This document shows, piece by piece, positions 7,763 through 16,112 of a stretch of DNA of 64,000 nt. The stretch covers positions 62,001 to 126,000 of the forward strand of contig NZ_FXTI01000009.1 of assembly GCF_900182565.1 (NCBI RefSeq), given 5' to 3'. Positions within the stretch are counted from its first letter, which is position 1. The number at the start of each line of letters is the position of its first letter. Below the pieces are notes generated by a model. The model was not told the origin of the DNA, searched no databases, and was given only the letters and a program-made list of their open reading frames with translations. The position numbers and the translations under genes were made by a program. The stretch comes from Melghirimyces algeriensis. GTDB lineage: Bacteria; Bacillota; Bacilli; Thermoactinomycetales; DSM-45169.

Positions 7763-7879
7763 TCATCTCATTAAATTGTTGACCGCCGCTTCTACTGCAT
7801 CTGTCATTGAATATTTTGTTTGAAACCCTAGATTACGTATCTTGTTATCATTCCTGAGTCGATTCATGGTTAATATTTT
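7763..7879 (-). pseudogene. C-terminal remnant of an NAD-dependent epimerase-like gene
   Basis: The minus strand encodes 38 codons ending in TGA, with no plausible start and an upstream in-frame stop. The peptide contains NKIRNLGFQTKYSMTDAV, which resembles the C-terminal end of NDP-sugar epimerases/dehydratases (typically KI-x-LGF-x-PKY-S/T). No Rossmann part is present nearby. I read it as a decayed fragment at the edge of the Zorya-like island. The match is from memory of the family pattern only. Confidence 0.35.
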
Positions 7880-8277
7880 TTATTGTGAATGGTGTTCATT
7901 GATGATTTCGTCATTTGCTCTTCCGTTAAGATTGTTAGCAAATACAGATATGAGCCCTTCTTCCCGTTATTCTGTCCATCTCTTCTTTTAAGTAAATAAA
8001 CGTGATCATTTTTAAAACATCGCTTTCAGCACAACTGGAGTCGCTGATTGTGTGTTTTTTTATTTGATTATGTTTCGTTATTTCTAAAGACACATTCTTT
8101 TTAGGACATCTAAAGTTCTTAAGCATTTTACTGATGCCATCCTTATCTTACAAAAGAGGTTACTTATAATTGTTTTCATACTTTTGGAGTATATGTATAA
8201 TGGTTATTACATAAAACTTAAGCACTATATATTGTCCTTAATAAATATATTATTAAATACTTTTTGGAGGGTAGGAT
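7880..8277. other. AT-rich gene-free stretch upstream of the Zorya-like operon
   Basis: About 400 bases with markedly higher AT than the flanks. A minus-strand frame of 63 codons at 7935-8126 has no clear ribosome binding site and no recognised family, so it is not called. The end holds the ribosome binding site TTTTGGAGGG for the next gene. Promoter-like AT-rich hexamers occur between 8160 and 8260, but none is convincing. Confidence 0.4.
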
Positions 8278-9783
8278 ATGCAGGAATTTATAATTTTGCT
8301 CATTAAATACAAATTCTTCATTCTAGTAACTGCATTAACTGGATTACACATTTTTTTCGTAGTAAAACGAAAAAGTCTCATGAAACAGGTTCGTCATCAA
8401 GTGTCCCTGATCGAACAATTATGTAAGACAAATGATTCAAAAACTATTGATTTGTTTCATAAGGAGCTGCAAAAACAAACAGAAGTTTGCATTTGGATCA
8501 AACAATCCTGGGAACGTTTTAATCAAGCGTTCCATAGAAACCAAACAGCTGGAAGTTCCATGATTCCATCGATTGAAGATCACTTCGATGAGTATGGGTT
8601 TACCCAAGAGCTTGGAAATCGCAAAGTAATAGAATGGGTACCAGGGATTTTTCTTGGCATTGGAATCCTAAGCACATTTTTAGGACTTACTCTATCCATA
8701 CCTGGTCTATATGTTGATTTTAACCAAATGCCTTATCTAATGAATGGAATTGGATTTGCATTTGTAGGCTCCATCACTGCAATCGGCTTATCTCTATATT
8801 GGCAAATAAGCAATGATCGTACCTATTATCCCTTTTTACTTCAACAATATGACAAGTTTCTCAATGTGTTACAACGAGCTTTTCCAAGTGAAGAACCAAC
8901 TTTGAAGTCGCAGTTAGAAGACTTCAAGACATTTCTGGCAGATGGTTTTCAACAAATGAATGAGACATTCACATCCCATCTTCAAGCGACTCAATCCATG
9001 ATGAAAGAAACTCTCACCCGGAATACGGAGAACCAAACAGCTGTTATGGAAAAAATGGCGCATCAACTTGTCGAGTCCCTAGAAGAACCGATGCAGCAAC
9101 TTGGAAAAACACTCCACCAATCGGTGGAATGGCAAGAAAAAATACATAGCGATATGGCCGAACTCGTGAAATCCCTTCAAAATTCCGTAACCCATCAAAC
9201 GAAGATGGTAGAAAAAACAACGGTTCTTGCAACCGAGATTCAACAAAATGCCAAACATCTCTCTAAATATCAAGCTGCTCTTCAACCGAATATTACTAAA
9301 CTGAATGAAACAACGAATGAACAAAGGGAATTACAAATGATATTCGCCGATCTATTGTCGAAAATCACTGCTGAACGTCAACAGATTGAACAACAACTAA
9401 TCAAGCAACTTCAACAAATGGATGATCGTGCTGCTCAATTAAAAGAGCACTGGTCAGACACCCATTGTATGATCAAAGATGTAAATGAACAACTAAGCGA
9501 ATCCACAGATCGTTTTGTACAGCACATGCATTCGGGTTTAGAACAAACGTTCACCCAGTTTGACACTGCACTCACAAATGCGATTCGTACACTTGCCAGT
9601 GGTGTAGGTACCTTAGAAACACTGTTTCAAGAGCTCCCTATTCAAGTCGAACAGCTCAATCATCAGGTAGGCGAGATCAATGGCAAACTAAGCAAATCGA
9701 TCTCAGATGCTAACGAAAGTATTCTCCAAGCAATCCAGGAAGTACAACATCAAACAGTACTTTCTCAGAAATCACGGAGTTAG
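8278..9783 (+). CDS. zorA: ZorA-like MotA/TolQ/ExbB-family protein with long coiled-coil tail
   Basis: A 501-residue membrane protein. It has one N-terminal transmembrane helix (about 12-29), then a pair at 122-143 and 153-176 that carries the MotA/TolQ/ExbB-type GIGILSTFLGLTLSIPGL and FAFVGSITAIGLSLYW segments. Residues about 200-495 are hydrophilic, rich in Gln/Glu/Lys/Thr and predicted as a long coiled coil, like the cytoplasmic tail of ZorA. ZorA forms the five-subunit stator of the Zorya antiphage system together with ZorB. The gene starts with ATG after GGAGGG and lies 10 bases before the zorB-like gene. Base composition is more AT-rich than the flanks, suggesting transfer. Confidence 0.75.
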   Translation: MQEFIILLIKYKFFILVTALTGLHIFFVVKRKSLMKQVRHQVSLIEQLCKTNDSKTIDLFHKELQKQTEVCIWIKQSWERFNQAFHRNQTAGSSMIPSIEDHFDEYGFTQELGNRKVIEWVPGIFLGIGILSTFLGLTLSIPGLYVDFNQMPYLMNGIGFAFVGSITAIGLSLYWQISNDRTYYPFLLQQYDKFLNVLQRAFPSEEPTLKSQLEDFKTFLADGFQQMNETFTSHLQATQSMMKETLTRNTENQTAVMEKMAHQLVESLEEPMQQLGKTLHQSVEWQEKIHSDMAELVKSLQNSVTHQTKMVEKTTVLATEIQQNAKHLSKYQAALQPNITKLNETTNEQRELQMIFADLLSKITAERQQIEQQLIKQLQQMDDRAAQLKEHWSDTHCMIKDVNEQLSESTDRFVQHMHSGLEQTFTQFDTALTNAIRTLASGVGTLETLFQELPIQVEQLNHQVGEINGKLSKSISDANESILQAIQEVQHQTVLSQKSRS

Positions 9784-9793
9784 GAGGTACTTT

Positions 9794-10531
9794 ATGATTC
9801 GTAAACGCCGTCAACGTAGATTGCATAACAACCATGGCAACGGACACAAAACATGGATTTCCTATGCAACACTCTTAGCTTTTCTGTTACTCTGTTTCAT
9901 GTTTTCTATCGTCATAGCTGTAATCGTCAACAGTAACACCGCAATCGGATTTAACAATCGAGCACAAGAAAAAGAGACTGCCCAGAGACAAGTCGAAGAG
10001 GAAAACAGAGTAAAAAACAAGATAATCAAGGAGTTAATCACTACCTTTCGCAAAAATGACTTACACATCAATCTGGATGAAAAAACGGGTGATATCACCT
10101 TTGGTGGAAGCATTTTCTTTGAAAAAGACAGTAGTAACATTTCAGATGCCGGAAAGAAAAGGTTAGAAGACTTCTTTCCGACCTATATCGATGTACTTCT
10201 TTCTGGTCCATTTAAGAATCACGTGAGTGCCATCATCATCGAAGGACATACAGATCCAACAGGAAGTTATCAATATAACCTGGATCTATCGCAAGACCGC
10301 GCTTCCTCTGTCGTCCGAACAATTTATAGCAAGGAGTTTCCAAACTTCCCTCAAAAAGATGATTTACAAAAAGTTCTTACTGCCAATGGGCGCTCTTACA
10401 GTGATCCAATCTATATCAAGGGGACAAAATCCATTGATGCTGAGAAATCCCGTCGAGTCGTCTTCAAATTTCGTCTAAAAGATGATGAGCTGGCTAATTA
10501 CGTGAATAAATTGCTAGGGGAAAAACCATGA
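9794..10531 (+). CDS. zorB: ZorB-like OmpA/MotB-domain protein lacking the transmembrane Asp
   Basis: A 245-residue protein with a basic N-terminus, one transmembrane helix (about 22-46) and a C-terminal OmpA/MotB peptidoglycan-binding domain (about 90-240). That domain carries IIIEGHTDPTGS and the NLDLSQDRASSVV helix. The start at 9794 follows TAGGAGG; the frame is open upstream but lacks a site. In MotB and ZorB the start of the helix carries an Asp (YAD-type motif) that binds the driving ion. Here the equivalent WISYATLL segment has Thr26, and the helix contains no acidic residue. The peptidoglycan-binding features are intact, so the gene does not look decayed. Confidence 0.75.
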   Translation: MIRKRRQRRLHNNHGNGHKTWISYATLLAFLLLCFMFSIVIAVIVNSNTAIGFNNRAQEKETAQRQVEEENRVKNKIIKELITTFRKNDLHINLDEKTGDITFGGSIFFEKDSSNISDAGKKRLEDFFPTYIDVLLSGPFKNHVSAIIIEGHTDPTGSYQYNLDLSQDRASSVVRTIYSKEFPNFPQKDDLQKVLTANGRSYSDPIYIKGTKSIDAEKSRRVVFKFRLKDDELANYVNKLLGEKP

Positions 10532-11727
10532 GAACAGATTTAAACCGTTTTCCATTCGTCTTTTTTCCAAAAAAACTGAACCAACAAGGTAAAGAGCTGC
10601 AAACGTTATTTAAACATAACCTTAACTCCCAATCGGATCCATTTTCCTCTCTCTTGGAAAAAATCCGTAGAACACCTTATTCTCAGTTGGATCAACTCTC
10701 TAAACAATTAAGCATCGAGGAATTGGATCTCATCATTAAACCATATCCCTTTGCAAATCGTAACGAGCCTGTACTGGTTCGAAAGATCACCCACATTCTT
10801 ATGAAACGTTATACACCTAAAATTGGACGACATGTCTGGATGCATTACCAACATGATCAAGAACATCCAGAGATTTTCGCTCTTTTGCGATATGCCTTTC
10901 AAGTACAAGAACCCAGGCTTCGTTTCGATGATTATGAATCAAAACAGTGGAGTATCTTATCCCAAGCGATGAGCGACATCGATCCCATCCAATCTCTGGC
11001 TCAACAATTAGTAGATTCAAGACAATCCATACGTAAAACTTTGCGAACATGGCGCATTCAACCTAAATCCCTTTTAGAGCAGAGGCTCCTCTATACTATG
11101 ATCCACCTTGGTTTATCAAACGATCGTTGGATCAAGCGTATAAAAGAGCGTTGGATCATCCAACAGATGAAGCGTCTCTCCAAGGAGCAACTAACACCAT
11201 ACGTTGTGGCATATGTCCAATCCAGAAATGCCGACACCTTCTATGCCGAAGAACTGATGACGTTCTTTCGGGATCGGTTTGGAGATCCACAACAAAAGGA
11301 GGAGAACTGGGGTTTCCTAGATAAACAATCATTAGAGAAAGTAAAGCAGTACTATATGAAAAGCCAGCTTAAAAAATTCTTCGCCCAAGACCACAACTCC
11401 CATCGCTTCCGATTCTGGGAAAAATACTTGGATAAAGTCAGTATTTATGAGCTACATAAAATGCAATCTGTCCTATTCTTATTCTTTCCTGAATTCGTCG
11501 TGGTAGAGTTTGCAGGCACAGGGAATGCCGCTTATTTCTACCATCCAGAAGGATTTCAGAAAGTAGTGCGTCCCCCATATGAAAAAACTCAAAAAGAAGG
11601 TTATTTGAAAGTGCAAACCCGTTATCAAAATGGGATTCCTGTTTTTATTAATCGGATTTCGCATCAGGGAAGTTGGAAGAAAAGGATGAGTGAGGTTGTG
11701 GAAAGGTATTTGGAGGGAAATTTTTAG
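10528..11727 (+). CDS. zorC: ZorC-like EH-signature domain protein
   Basis: A 399-residue soluble protein. The C-terminal half has HRFRFWEKYL (292-301), ELHKM (308-312) and the strand-rich FVVVEFAGTGNAAYFYHPEGF segment around 323-343, which I match to the EH-signature domain of ZorC. Its ATG overlaps the zorB stop (ATGA), showing tight translational coupling. ZorC acts with ZorD in type I Zorya as a cytoplasmic effector. It is shorter than the ZorC I know (over 500 residues), and no ZorD helicase or ZorE nuclease follows. Assignment rests on motif recall and operon position; an uncharacterised partner protein remains possible. Confidence 0.6.
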   Translation: MRTDLNRFPFVFFPKKLNQQGKELQTLFKHNLNSQSDPFSSLLEKIRRTPYSQLDQLSKQLSIEELDLIIKPYPFANRNEPVLVRKITHILMKRYTPKIGRHVWMHYQHDQEHPEIFALLRYAFQVQEPRLRFDDYESKQWSILSQAMSDIDPIQSLAQQLVDSRQSIRKTLRTWRIQPKSLLEQRLLYTMIHLGLSNDRWIKRIKERWIIQQMKRLSKEQLTPYVVAYVQSRNADTFYAEELMTFFRDRFGDPQQKEENWGFLDKQSLEKVKQYYMKSQLKKFFAQDHNSHRFRFWEKYLDKVSIYELHKMQSVLFLFFPEFVVVEFAGTGNAAYFYHPEGFQKVVRPPYEKTQKEGYLKVQTRYQNGIPVFINRISHQGSWKKRMSEVVERYLEGNF

Positions 11728-11942
11728 GTGGTCTGATTGGCTTGTTGCATCCATTAGCAAAGGAACCTCGATTGTTAGCGGTTCCATGGAACTAATGAGT
11801 GTAACAAGCTTTTCTCATACATTTCAGAGATTCTTTACTCAAAGTCCAGATAAAACTATAATTATTAAAAGTGCTATTTATCTGCAAGTACAATCTTTTT
11901 ATATAGGAACTATATTTATAAAAAGCGTTGGAGGGACATAAA

Positions 11943-12293
11943 ATGACTGACTCCCAAGAACACAACGAACAAAAGTGTCCGATTGAAAAAGTAGTAAGTG
12001 TAATTGGCGGAAAATGGACGTTCATTATTCTTCGAGACCTTTTTTATGGGCCAAAGCGATTTGGTGAATTGCAAAGATCTTTGAAAGGTATTAGTCCCAG
12101 AACCCTTTCGATGCGATTAAAAGAATTGGAGAAGGAAGGGATTATATCGCGGAAAATTTATTCCGAAATTCCACCTCATGTAGAGTACTCACTAACAGAA
12201 AAAGGTCAGGAACTTCGTCCTGTTTTTGATGCAATGAAAGACTGGGGAAATAAATGGGATATATTAGGAATCAGGGAAAAGAACGAATCTTAA
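11943..12293 (+). CDS. HxlR family winged-helix transcriptional regulator
   Basis: A 116-residue DNA-binding protein with the HxlR pattern CPIEKVVSVIGGKWTFIILRDL, then a recognition helix in GISPRTLSMRLKELEKEGII and a wing ending in YSLTEKG. Such proteins are dimeric repressors or activators, often sensing reactive electrophiles or redox change through the N-terminal Cys. ATG 11943 follows TTGGAGGG. A small inverted repeat TATATAG-GAA-CTATAT at 11900-11915, just upstream, could be its own operator. No obvious target gene sits beside it, so what it controls is unknown. Confidence 0.85.
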   Translation: MTDSQEHNEQKCPIEKVVSVIGGKWTFIILRDLFYGPKRFGELQRSLKGISPRTLSMRLKELEKEGIISRKIYSEIPPHVEYSLTEKGQELRPVFDAMKDWGNKWDILGIREKNES

Positions 12294-12448
12294 ATTCTTT
12301 GATATCACTCTGTCTGGTCGGTTTTTTACGTGTATTGTCAACCTGACACTTTGTTTGTCATTGAGTGGCACCCTTTGTCGCTCAGGGAGGATTCCGCAAA
12401 AGATCCCCGAAAAATACTTTTAAAAATGTATATTCGGGAGGTAATTCT

Positions 12449-13099
12449 ATGTCGGAAGAGGCGCGCATTTCCACGCGGGAGGCCGCCGAACGCCTCCACG
12501 TTCATGCACGTACAATCCGAAAATGGATTGACGTTTTTGAAGAATATATTTCCCCTCAAGTGAATGACCGTGGACACTATATGTTAACCTCTGATGGCTT
12601 CCAAAAGCTTTCAGATATTCAGCAACGTCTACAGGAAACCAACAAATCCATGCGTCAAATCCGTCAGGATCTGATTAAAGAGGGGAAATGGGAAATGGAA
12701 CGGCCCATCGATGAAACAGACACCAAGGAAACGAATCATGAAAATCTAAGTGTTCCCCATATGAATGAATATCCCGTATATCGCTTGGTTGGAAGCATTG
12801 ATGAGATCGGGGAAATGATGGAGGCTGTATTTACACGACTGGACCAGCTGGAAGATCATGTTTTTACCATGTTTGATATGGTGGAGGAAATGGAAAACAG
12901 ACTGATCGCCACTCAACAAAACATGTTGCCTGTGGCTACTGTTCAGCACATGATGGAGGATATCGGAAAAAAACAGGATCAACTGAAGGCGGAGCTGAGA
13001 AACGCTACGTTCTCTCACCGTCTGGCATCCGCTACATCCCAAACGCAACCACTTACTCCCAGAAGACAGAAGCGAACCCGATTTTTAGGAATCTTTTAA
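12449..13099 (+). CDS. RacA-like MerR-type helix-turn-helix coiled-coil protein
   Basis: A 216-residue protein with an N-terminal MerR-type helix-turn-helix (about 8-70; STREAAERLHVHARTIRKWI). Helical heptads follow across about 110-190, and the tail is basic and aromatic, RRQKRTRFLGIF. That order (MerR DNA binding, coiled coil, basic C-terminal membrane anchor) is that of RacA, which ties the chromosome origin to the cell pole during sporulation. Overall similarity to RacA cannot be measured here, so a generic MerR-like regulator is the alternative. ATG 12449 follows CGGGAGG. Confidence 0.6.
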   Translation: MSEEARISTREAAERLHVHARTIRKWIDVFEEYISPQVNDRGHYMLTSDGFQKLSDIQQRLQETNKSMRQIRQDLIKEGKWEMERPIDETDTKETNHENLSVPHMNEYPVYRLVGSIDEIGEMMEAVFTRLDQLEDHVFTMFDMVEEMENRLIATQQNMLPVATVQHMMEDIGKKQDQLKAELRNATFSHRLASATSQTQPLTPRRQKRTRFLGIF

Positions 13100-13184
13100 A
13101 CAGAATAAACCTCACAAGGGCAGTGGGAAAACAAACAGAATTCTGTATAATGATAGGGAACCCTGTTAAAAAGGAGTTATTCCC

Positions 13185-13457
13185 ATGTCCCAAGAGAGTC
13201 CGATTTTTCTCTACGATGAAACAGAAGAGACGCGTACGCGATTTGTCAGTTTCATTGGGGAAAACAGTCGTTTCGACCTCGGAATTACCATTACGGACCG
13301 ATTTTACGGCAAGTTGCTGGTTTTTAACATTCAATCCAGCCGATTTGCCATTATCGGTCCGGATGATTTAGAAGAACCGGGGTATTTGGAAGAAGTATAT
13401 CATTTAAATGCGGATGAGGCAGAGGAACTCAAACAGTTTCTCTTCTCCCTGTTCTAA
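13185..13457 (+). CDS. DUF3055-like small cytosolic protein
   Basis: A 90-residue acidic protein with no membrane segment. The signature is FLYDETEETRTRFVSFIGE, then FAIIGPDDLEEPGYLEE and a helical C-terminus, which I recognise as the DUF3055 pattern of Bacillales. Its function is unknown. AAGGAG precedes the ATG by eight bases, and a TATAAT at 13146-13151 may be its -10 box. It stands alone on the plus strand. Confidence 0.65.
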   Translation: MSQESPIFLYDETEETRTRFVSFIGENSRFDLGITITDRFYGKLLVFNIQSSRFAIIGPDDLEEPGYLEEVYHLNADEAEELKQFLFSLF

Positions 13458-13508
13458 CGTTTAAATACTCACCTCACGGGATATCCTACCGGCTAGAGGT
13501 GATTCAAT

Positions 13509-13781
13509 GTGATTCGACGCCGAAATACTTCCTACAACGATTTAAAATCTGTGGAATCCCAGCGAAATGAACTCGTCCCGGAAGAATTTCCGGAAGGTCC
13601 CTATGGTGCCACCACCAATGAAGACGTATTAGGTAAAGAATCCCCTTGGCGGGCATCCCAGCATGCCTCCCCGCGTTTCACTTACGAAATGCGGGAATTT
13701 CATGAAGGCATTCCCCGACAAGTCCCCGGAAGCCATCCCACTCATGATGATCCAGATCGAGATGAGGAAGTAAACCAATAA
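13509..13781 (+). CDS. Hypothetical small hydrophilic protein
   Basis: A 90-residue protein rich in charged residues, Pro and Gly, with no transmembrane segment and no family that I recognise. The start is GTG at 13509 after AGAGGTGA; the overlapping ATG at 13507 is followed at once by a stop. The C-terminus is strongly acidic and His-rich (HPTHDDPDRDEE). A strong terminator follows three bases after the stop. Its length, composition and neighbours would suit a sporulation-related protein, but that is a guess. Confidence 0.6.
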   Translation: MIRRRNTSYNDLKSVESQRNELVPEEFPEGPYGATTNEDVLGKESPWRASQHASPRFTYEMREFHEGIPRQVPGSHPTHDDPDRDEEVNQ

Positions 13782-13783
13782 TG

Positions 13784-13812
13784 AAAAGCCAACACCGACG
13801 GTGTTGGCTTTT
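13784..13812. terminator. Bidirectional intrinsic terminator
   Basis: A perfect 13-base stem, AAAAGCCAACACC/GGTGTTGGCTTTT, with a GAC loop. The A and T tracts make it work both ways, serving the plus-strand gene at 13509 and the minus-strand yutD gene whose stop overlaps it. Confidence 0.9.
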
Positions 13813-14146
13813 ATCCTTGCTGGCGACGTTGTTTATGCTTTCCGTTTCGTGAATGAGAAGCCGTACTCGGTTTCAGACGTTCAAGCACAAAGTAAGCGCA
13901 ACCAAAATTACAAAACTCATGAATGTATTCTTCCACATGTGCAATTCGAGTTTCGCGAGTGGCACGAGGATGGCGATCGGAGAAAAATCCTTTCAAACGT
14001 AATTGTCCATATCCCCAATCACCCACAATGTAATCATACTTATCCAGAACCTCACTGTATCGCTTACTGAATGCCTTGGGATTCCATCCATTTTTATGGT
14101 TGATCAGCACTTTATACGTTTTTCCCTGTATTTCATACGTTTCCAT
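13811..14146 (-). CDS. yutD: YutD family protein (DUF1027)
   Basis: A 111-residue cytoplasmic protein with the YutD hallmark segments HKNGWNPKAFSKRYSEVLD, KYDYIVGDWGYGQLRLKGFF and EFCNFGCAYFVL. Its role is unknown, although the family is almost universal in Bacillales. ATG 14146 is preceded by GAGGGG; a further in-frame start at 14188 is less well supported. With the next three genes it reproduces the Bacillus yutD-yutC-lipA-lytH neighbourhood, although strands alternate here. Confidence 0.88.
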   Translation of the reverse strand: METYEIQGKTYKVLINHKNGWNPKAFSKRYSEVLDKYDYIVGDWGYGQLRLKGFFSDRHPRATRETRIAHVEEYIHEFCNFGCAYFVLERLKPSTASHSRNGKHKQRRQQG

Positions 14147-14286
14147 TGAAAACCCCTCAATACACCCCTCTTTTTCAATATCCCTCATCTTTCCTTAATC
14201 AATTCGCAACAAAGATTGGGAATCCTTCTTTTCCCAGAAGCAAACAAAGGATTTCATGGGTAACCTAAGGACCAGGAGGTGACGAC

Positions 14287-14928
14287 ATGAAGCGATTGCT
14301 TTTTCCCATTCTAGCCTTGTGTTTGGCCCTTTCAGCATGCGCACCTGCTGAAAGACCCAATGATGGTTACGATGAATCCCTATATCCGGACCCCCAGGGA
14401 GGGGCATATGATTATTTAACCAACAACGGGCGAAGGCCTCGTGGAGATCGCTACAACACCATTGGGTTCAGCCATCAGAAAGGAAATGAACTGTATAATG
14501 CTACCGATGGTGGTGCCGTTCCTGGACCTGATGTTTACATTAACCGAACAGCCCTCGCCCGGCAAATATCATTTTTATCCACAAAACTCCCCTCAGTAGA
14601 TGACGCTACCGTCTTGGTAACCGATGACAAGGTTTTTATTGGAGTAAAGAATCATAACAAAAAAATCTTGGATGATACCCTTTATGAAGTTCGACGAACC
14701 GCTTGGAGTCTGACTCCACGATATTACCAAATTTATGTGACAAACGATGAAAACACCCGAAAAAAGTTGCTTCGGATTGGACGTCGGGTGGGAGGATCAC
14801 AACAAAACATCCGTATGAACAAAGAAGAAATGGAAGACCTGACGGATCAAATGAATAAAGGATACCCCATGAAAAAGCATATTCCCAACAACCCTTCTCC
14901 CGGAACGGTCACCAATCAAAACGACTGA
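14287..14928 (+). CDS. YhcN/YlaJ-type sporulation lipoprotein (YutC position)
   Basis: A 213-residue secreted lipoprotein. Residues 1-17 are a signal peptide ending in the lipobox LSAC with Cys18. The mature part is hydrophilic. Residues about 85-175 show the pattern of the YhcN/YlaJ family (paired alpha-beta units with short VLVTDDKVFIGVKNH-type strands). Members are found in forespore membranes and germination-related layers. CCAGGAGGTGA precedes the ATG. It faces lipA across a shared terminator. Confidence 0.75.
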   Translation: MKRLLFPILALCLALSACAPAERPNDGYDESLYPDPQGGAYDYLTNNGRRPRGDRYNTIGFSHQKGNELYNATDGGAVPGPDVYINRTALARQISFLSTKLPSVDDATVLVTDDKVFIGVKNHNKKILDDTLYEVRRTAWSLTPRYYQIYVTNDENTRKKLLRIGRRVGGSQQNIRMNKEEMEDLTDQMNKGYPMKKHIPNNPSPGTVTNQND

Positions 14929-14937
14929 TTTTACGAA

Positions 14938-14967
14938 AACAGCCTCCGATGATCGGGGGCTGTTTTT
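14938..14967. terminator. Terminator between the lipoprotein gene and lipA
   Basis: AACAGCC...GGCTGTT with an inner TCCGA/TCGGG stem is followed by six T. It ends the plus-strand lipoprotein transcript and probably also helps stop the converging lipA transcript. Confidence 0.8.
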
Positions 14968-14970
14968 TCA

Positions 14971-15864
14971 TTATTGGGCTTTGGCTCGTAACGATTTCGT
15001 CGCAGCCTCCACTTGTTCATGGGCATGGTAGGAACTTCGGACCAAAGGACCTGATTCCACATGATCGAATCCTCTTTTCAGTCCTTCTTCCTTGAGTTGA
15101 GCAAACTCCTCCGGTGTATAGTATTTTTCCAGTTTCAAATGTTTTTTGGTTGGCTGAAGATACTGGCCAATCGTCATAATATTACAATCCACTTGACGAA
15201 GGTCGTCCATGGTTTCCAGGATTTCACCCCATTCTTCTCCAACCCCAATCATCAAACTGGATTTGGTGGGGATTTCCGGTTGGAACTCTTTTGCACGCTT
15301 CAGAAGTTCCAGAGACCGTTCATATTTCGCTTTTGACCGGACACGATCAGAACGCCGACGAACAGTCTCCAGATTATGATTTAAAATATCCGGCCGGGCA
15401 TCCATTACGGTTTTTAGGGCTTCCGGATTCCCTTGAAAATCGGGAATCAAAACCTCCACGCTCGTTAAAGGGTTCCGCTTTCGAATCGCTTTGATCGTCT
15501 CTGCGAAAATAGCGGCACCACCATCTTTTAAATCATCACGGGCAACAGATGTCACTACCGTATGTTTTAACATCATCTGTTCCACCGCCTCAGCCACCCG
15601 TTGTGGCTCCTGCCAGTCCAACTCCGTTGGCAGACCGGTTTTCACCGCACAAAAACGGCAGGCACGGGTGCAGATATCCCCTAAAATCATGAAGGTAGCT
15701 GTTCGATGAACCGCCCAGCACTCATGAATGTTTGGACATTTGGCTTCTTCACATACCGTGTGAAGTGTTTTGCCCCGCATCATCCGCTTGATTTCACGAA
15801 AGTTTTCATTGACTGTCAATTTGGTTTTAAGCCATTCCGGCTTGCGCTTGTATTCGTATGCCAA
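14971..15864 (-). CDS. lipA: Lipoyl synthase
   Basis: A 297-residue radical SAM enzyme that inserts two sulfurs into octanoyl chains on lipoyl domains. The auxiliary 4Fe-4S cluster ligands are Cys38, Cys43 and Cys49 (CEEAKCPNIHEC). The radical SAM cluster is Cys65, Cys69 and Cys72 (CTRACRFC). The conserved C-terminal RSSYHA is present. The start is a TTG at 15864 behind GGGGGAGGG, which fits the family's N-terminus. It is monocistronic here, ending just before a terminator. Confidence 0.95.
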   Translation of the reverse strand: MAYEYKRKPEWLKTKLTVNENFREIKRMMRGKTLHTVCEEAKCPNIHECWAVHRTATFMILGDICTRACRFCAVKTGLPTELDWQEPQRVAEAVEQMMLKHTVVTSVARDDLKDGGAAIFAETIKAIRKRNPLTSVEVLIPDFQGNPEALKTVMDARPDILNHNLETVRRRSDRVRSKAKYERSLELLKRAKEFQPEIPTKSSLMIGVGEEWGEILETMDDLRQVDCNIMTIGQYLQPTKKHLKLEKYYTPEEFAQLKEEGLKRGFDHVESGPLVRSSYHAHEQVEAATKSLRAKAQ

Positions 15865-16112
15865 ACCGCACCCTCCCCCTATGTAATAAATAGTAAAAGG
15901 TATAGAAAACCTTATTCTCTTAGCAAACCAATTGAAACAACTCTCACCGATAGTTTAACACAAAAGCAAAAGCTTCTTGCGATAAAGTAAGAAAAAAGAG
16001 ATCGGATTACCCGGAAAATCTTCCCGGTTTTTCTTGTCATTATTTTCTAAAATGACTTTTTCCATCATGTTGCACACTAGTAACAGCAAAGAACCAAAGT
16101 GGTGTTGAGAAA

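Noticed and set aside
7935..8126. Minus-strand frame of 63 codons before zorA
   Set aside because: No ribosome binding site or family pattern; it lies in AT-rich intergenic DNA.
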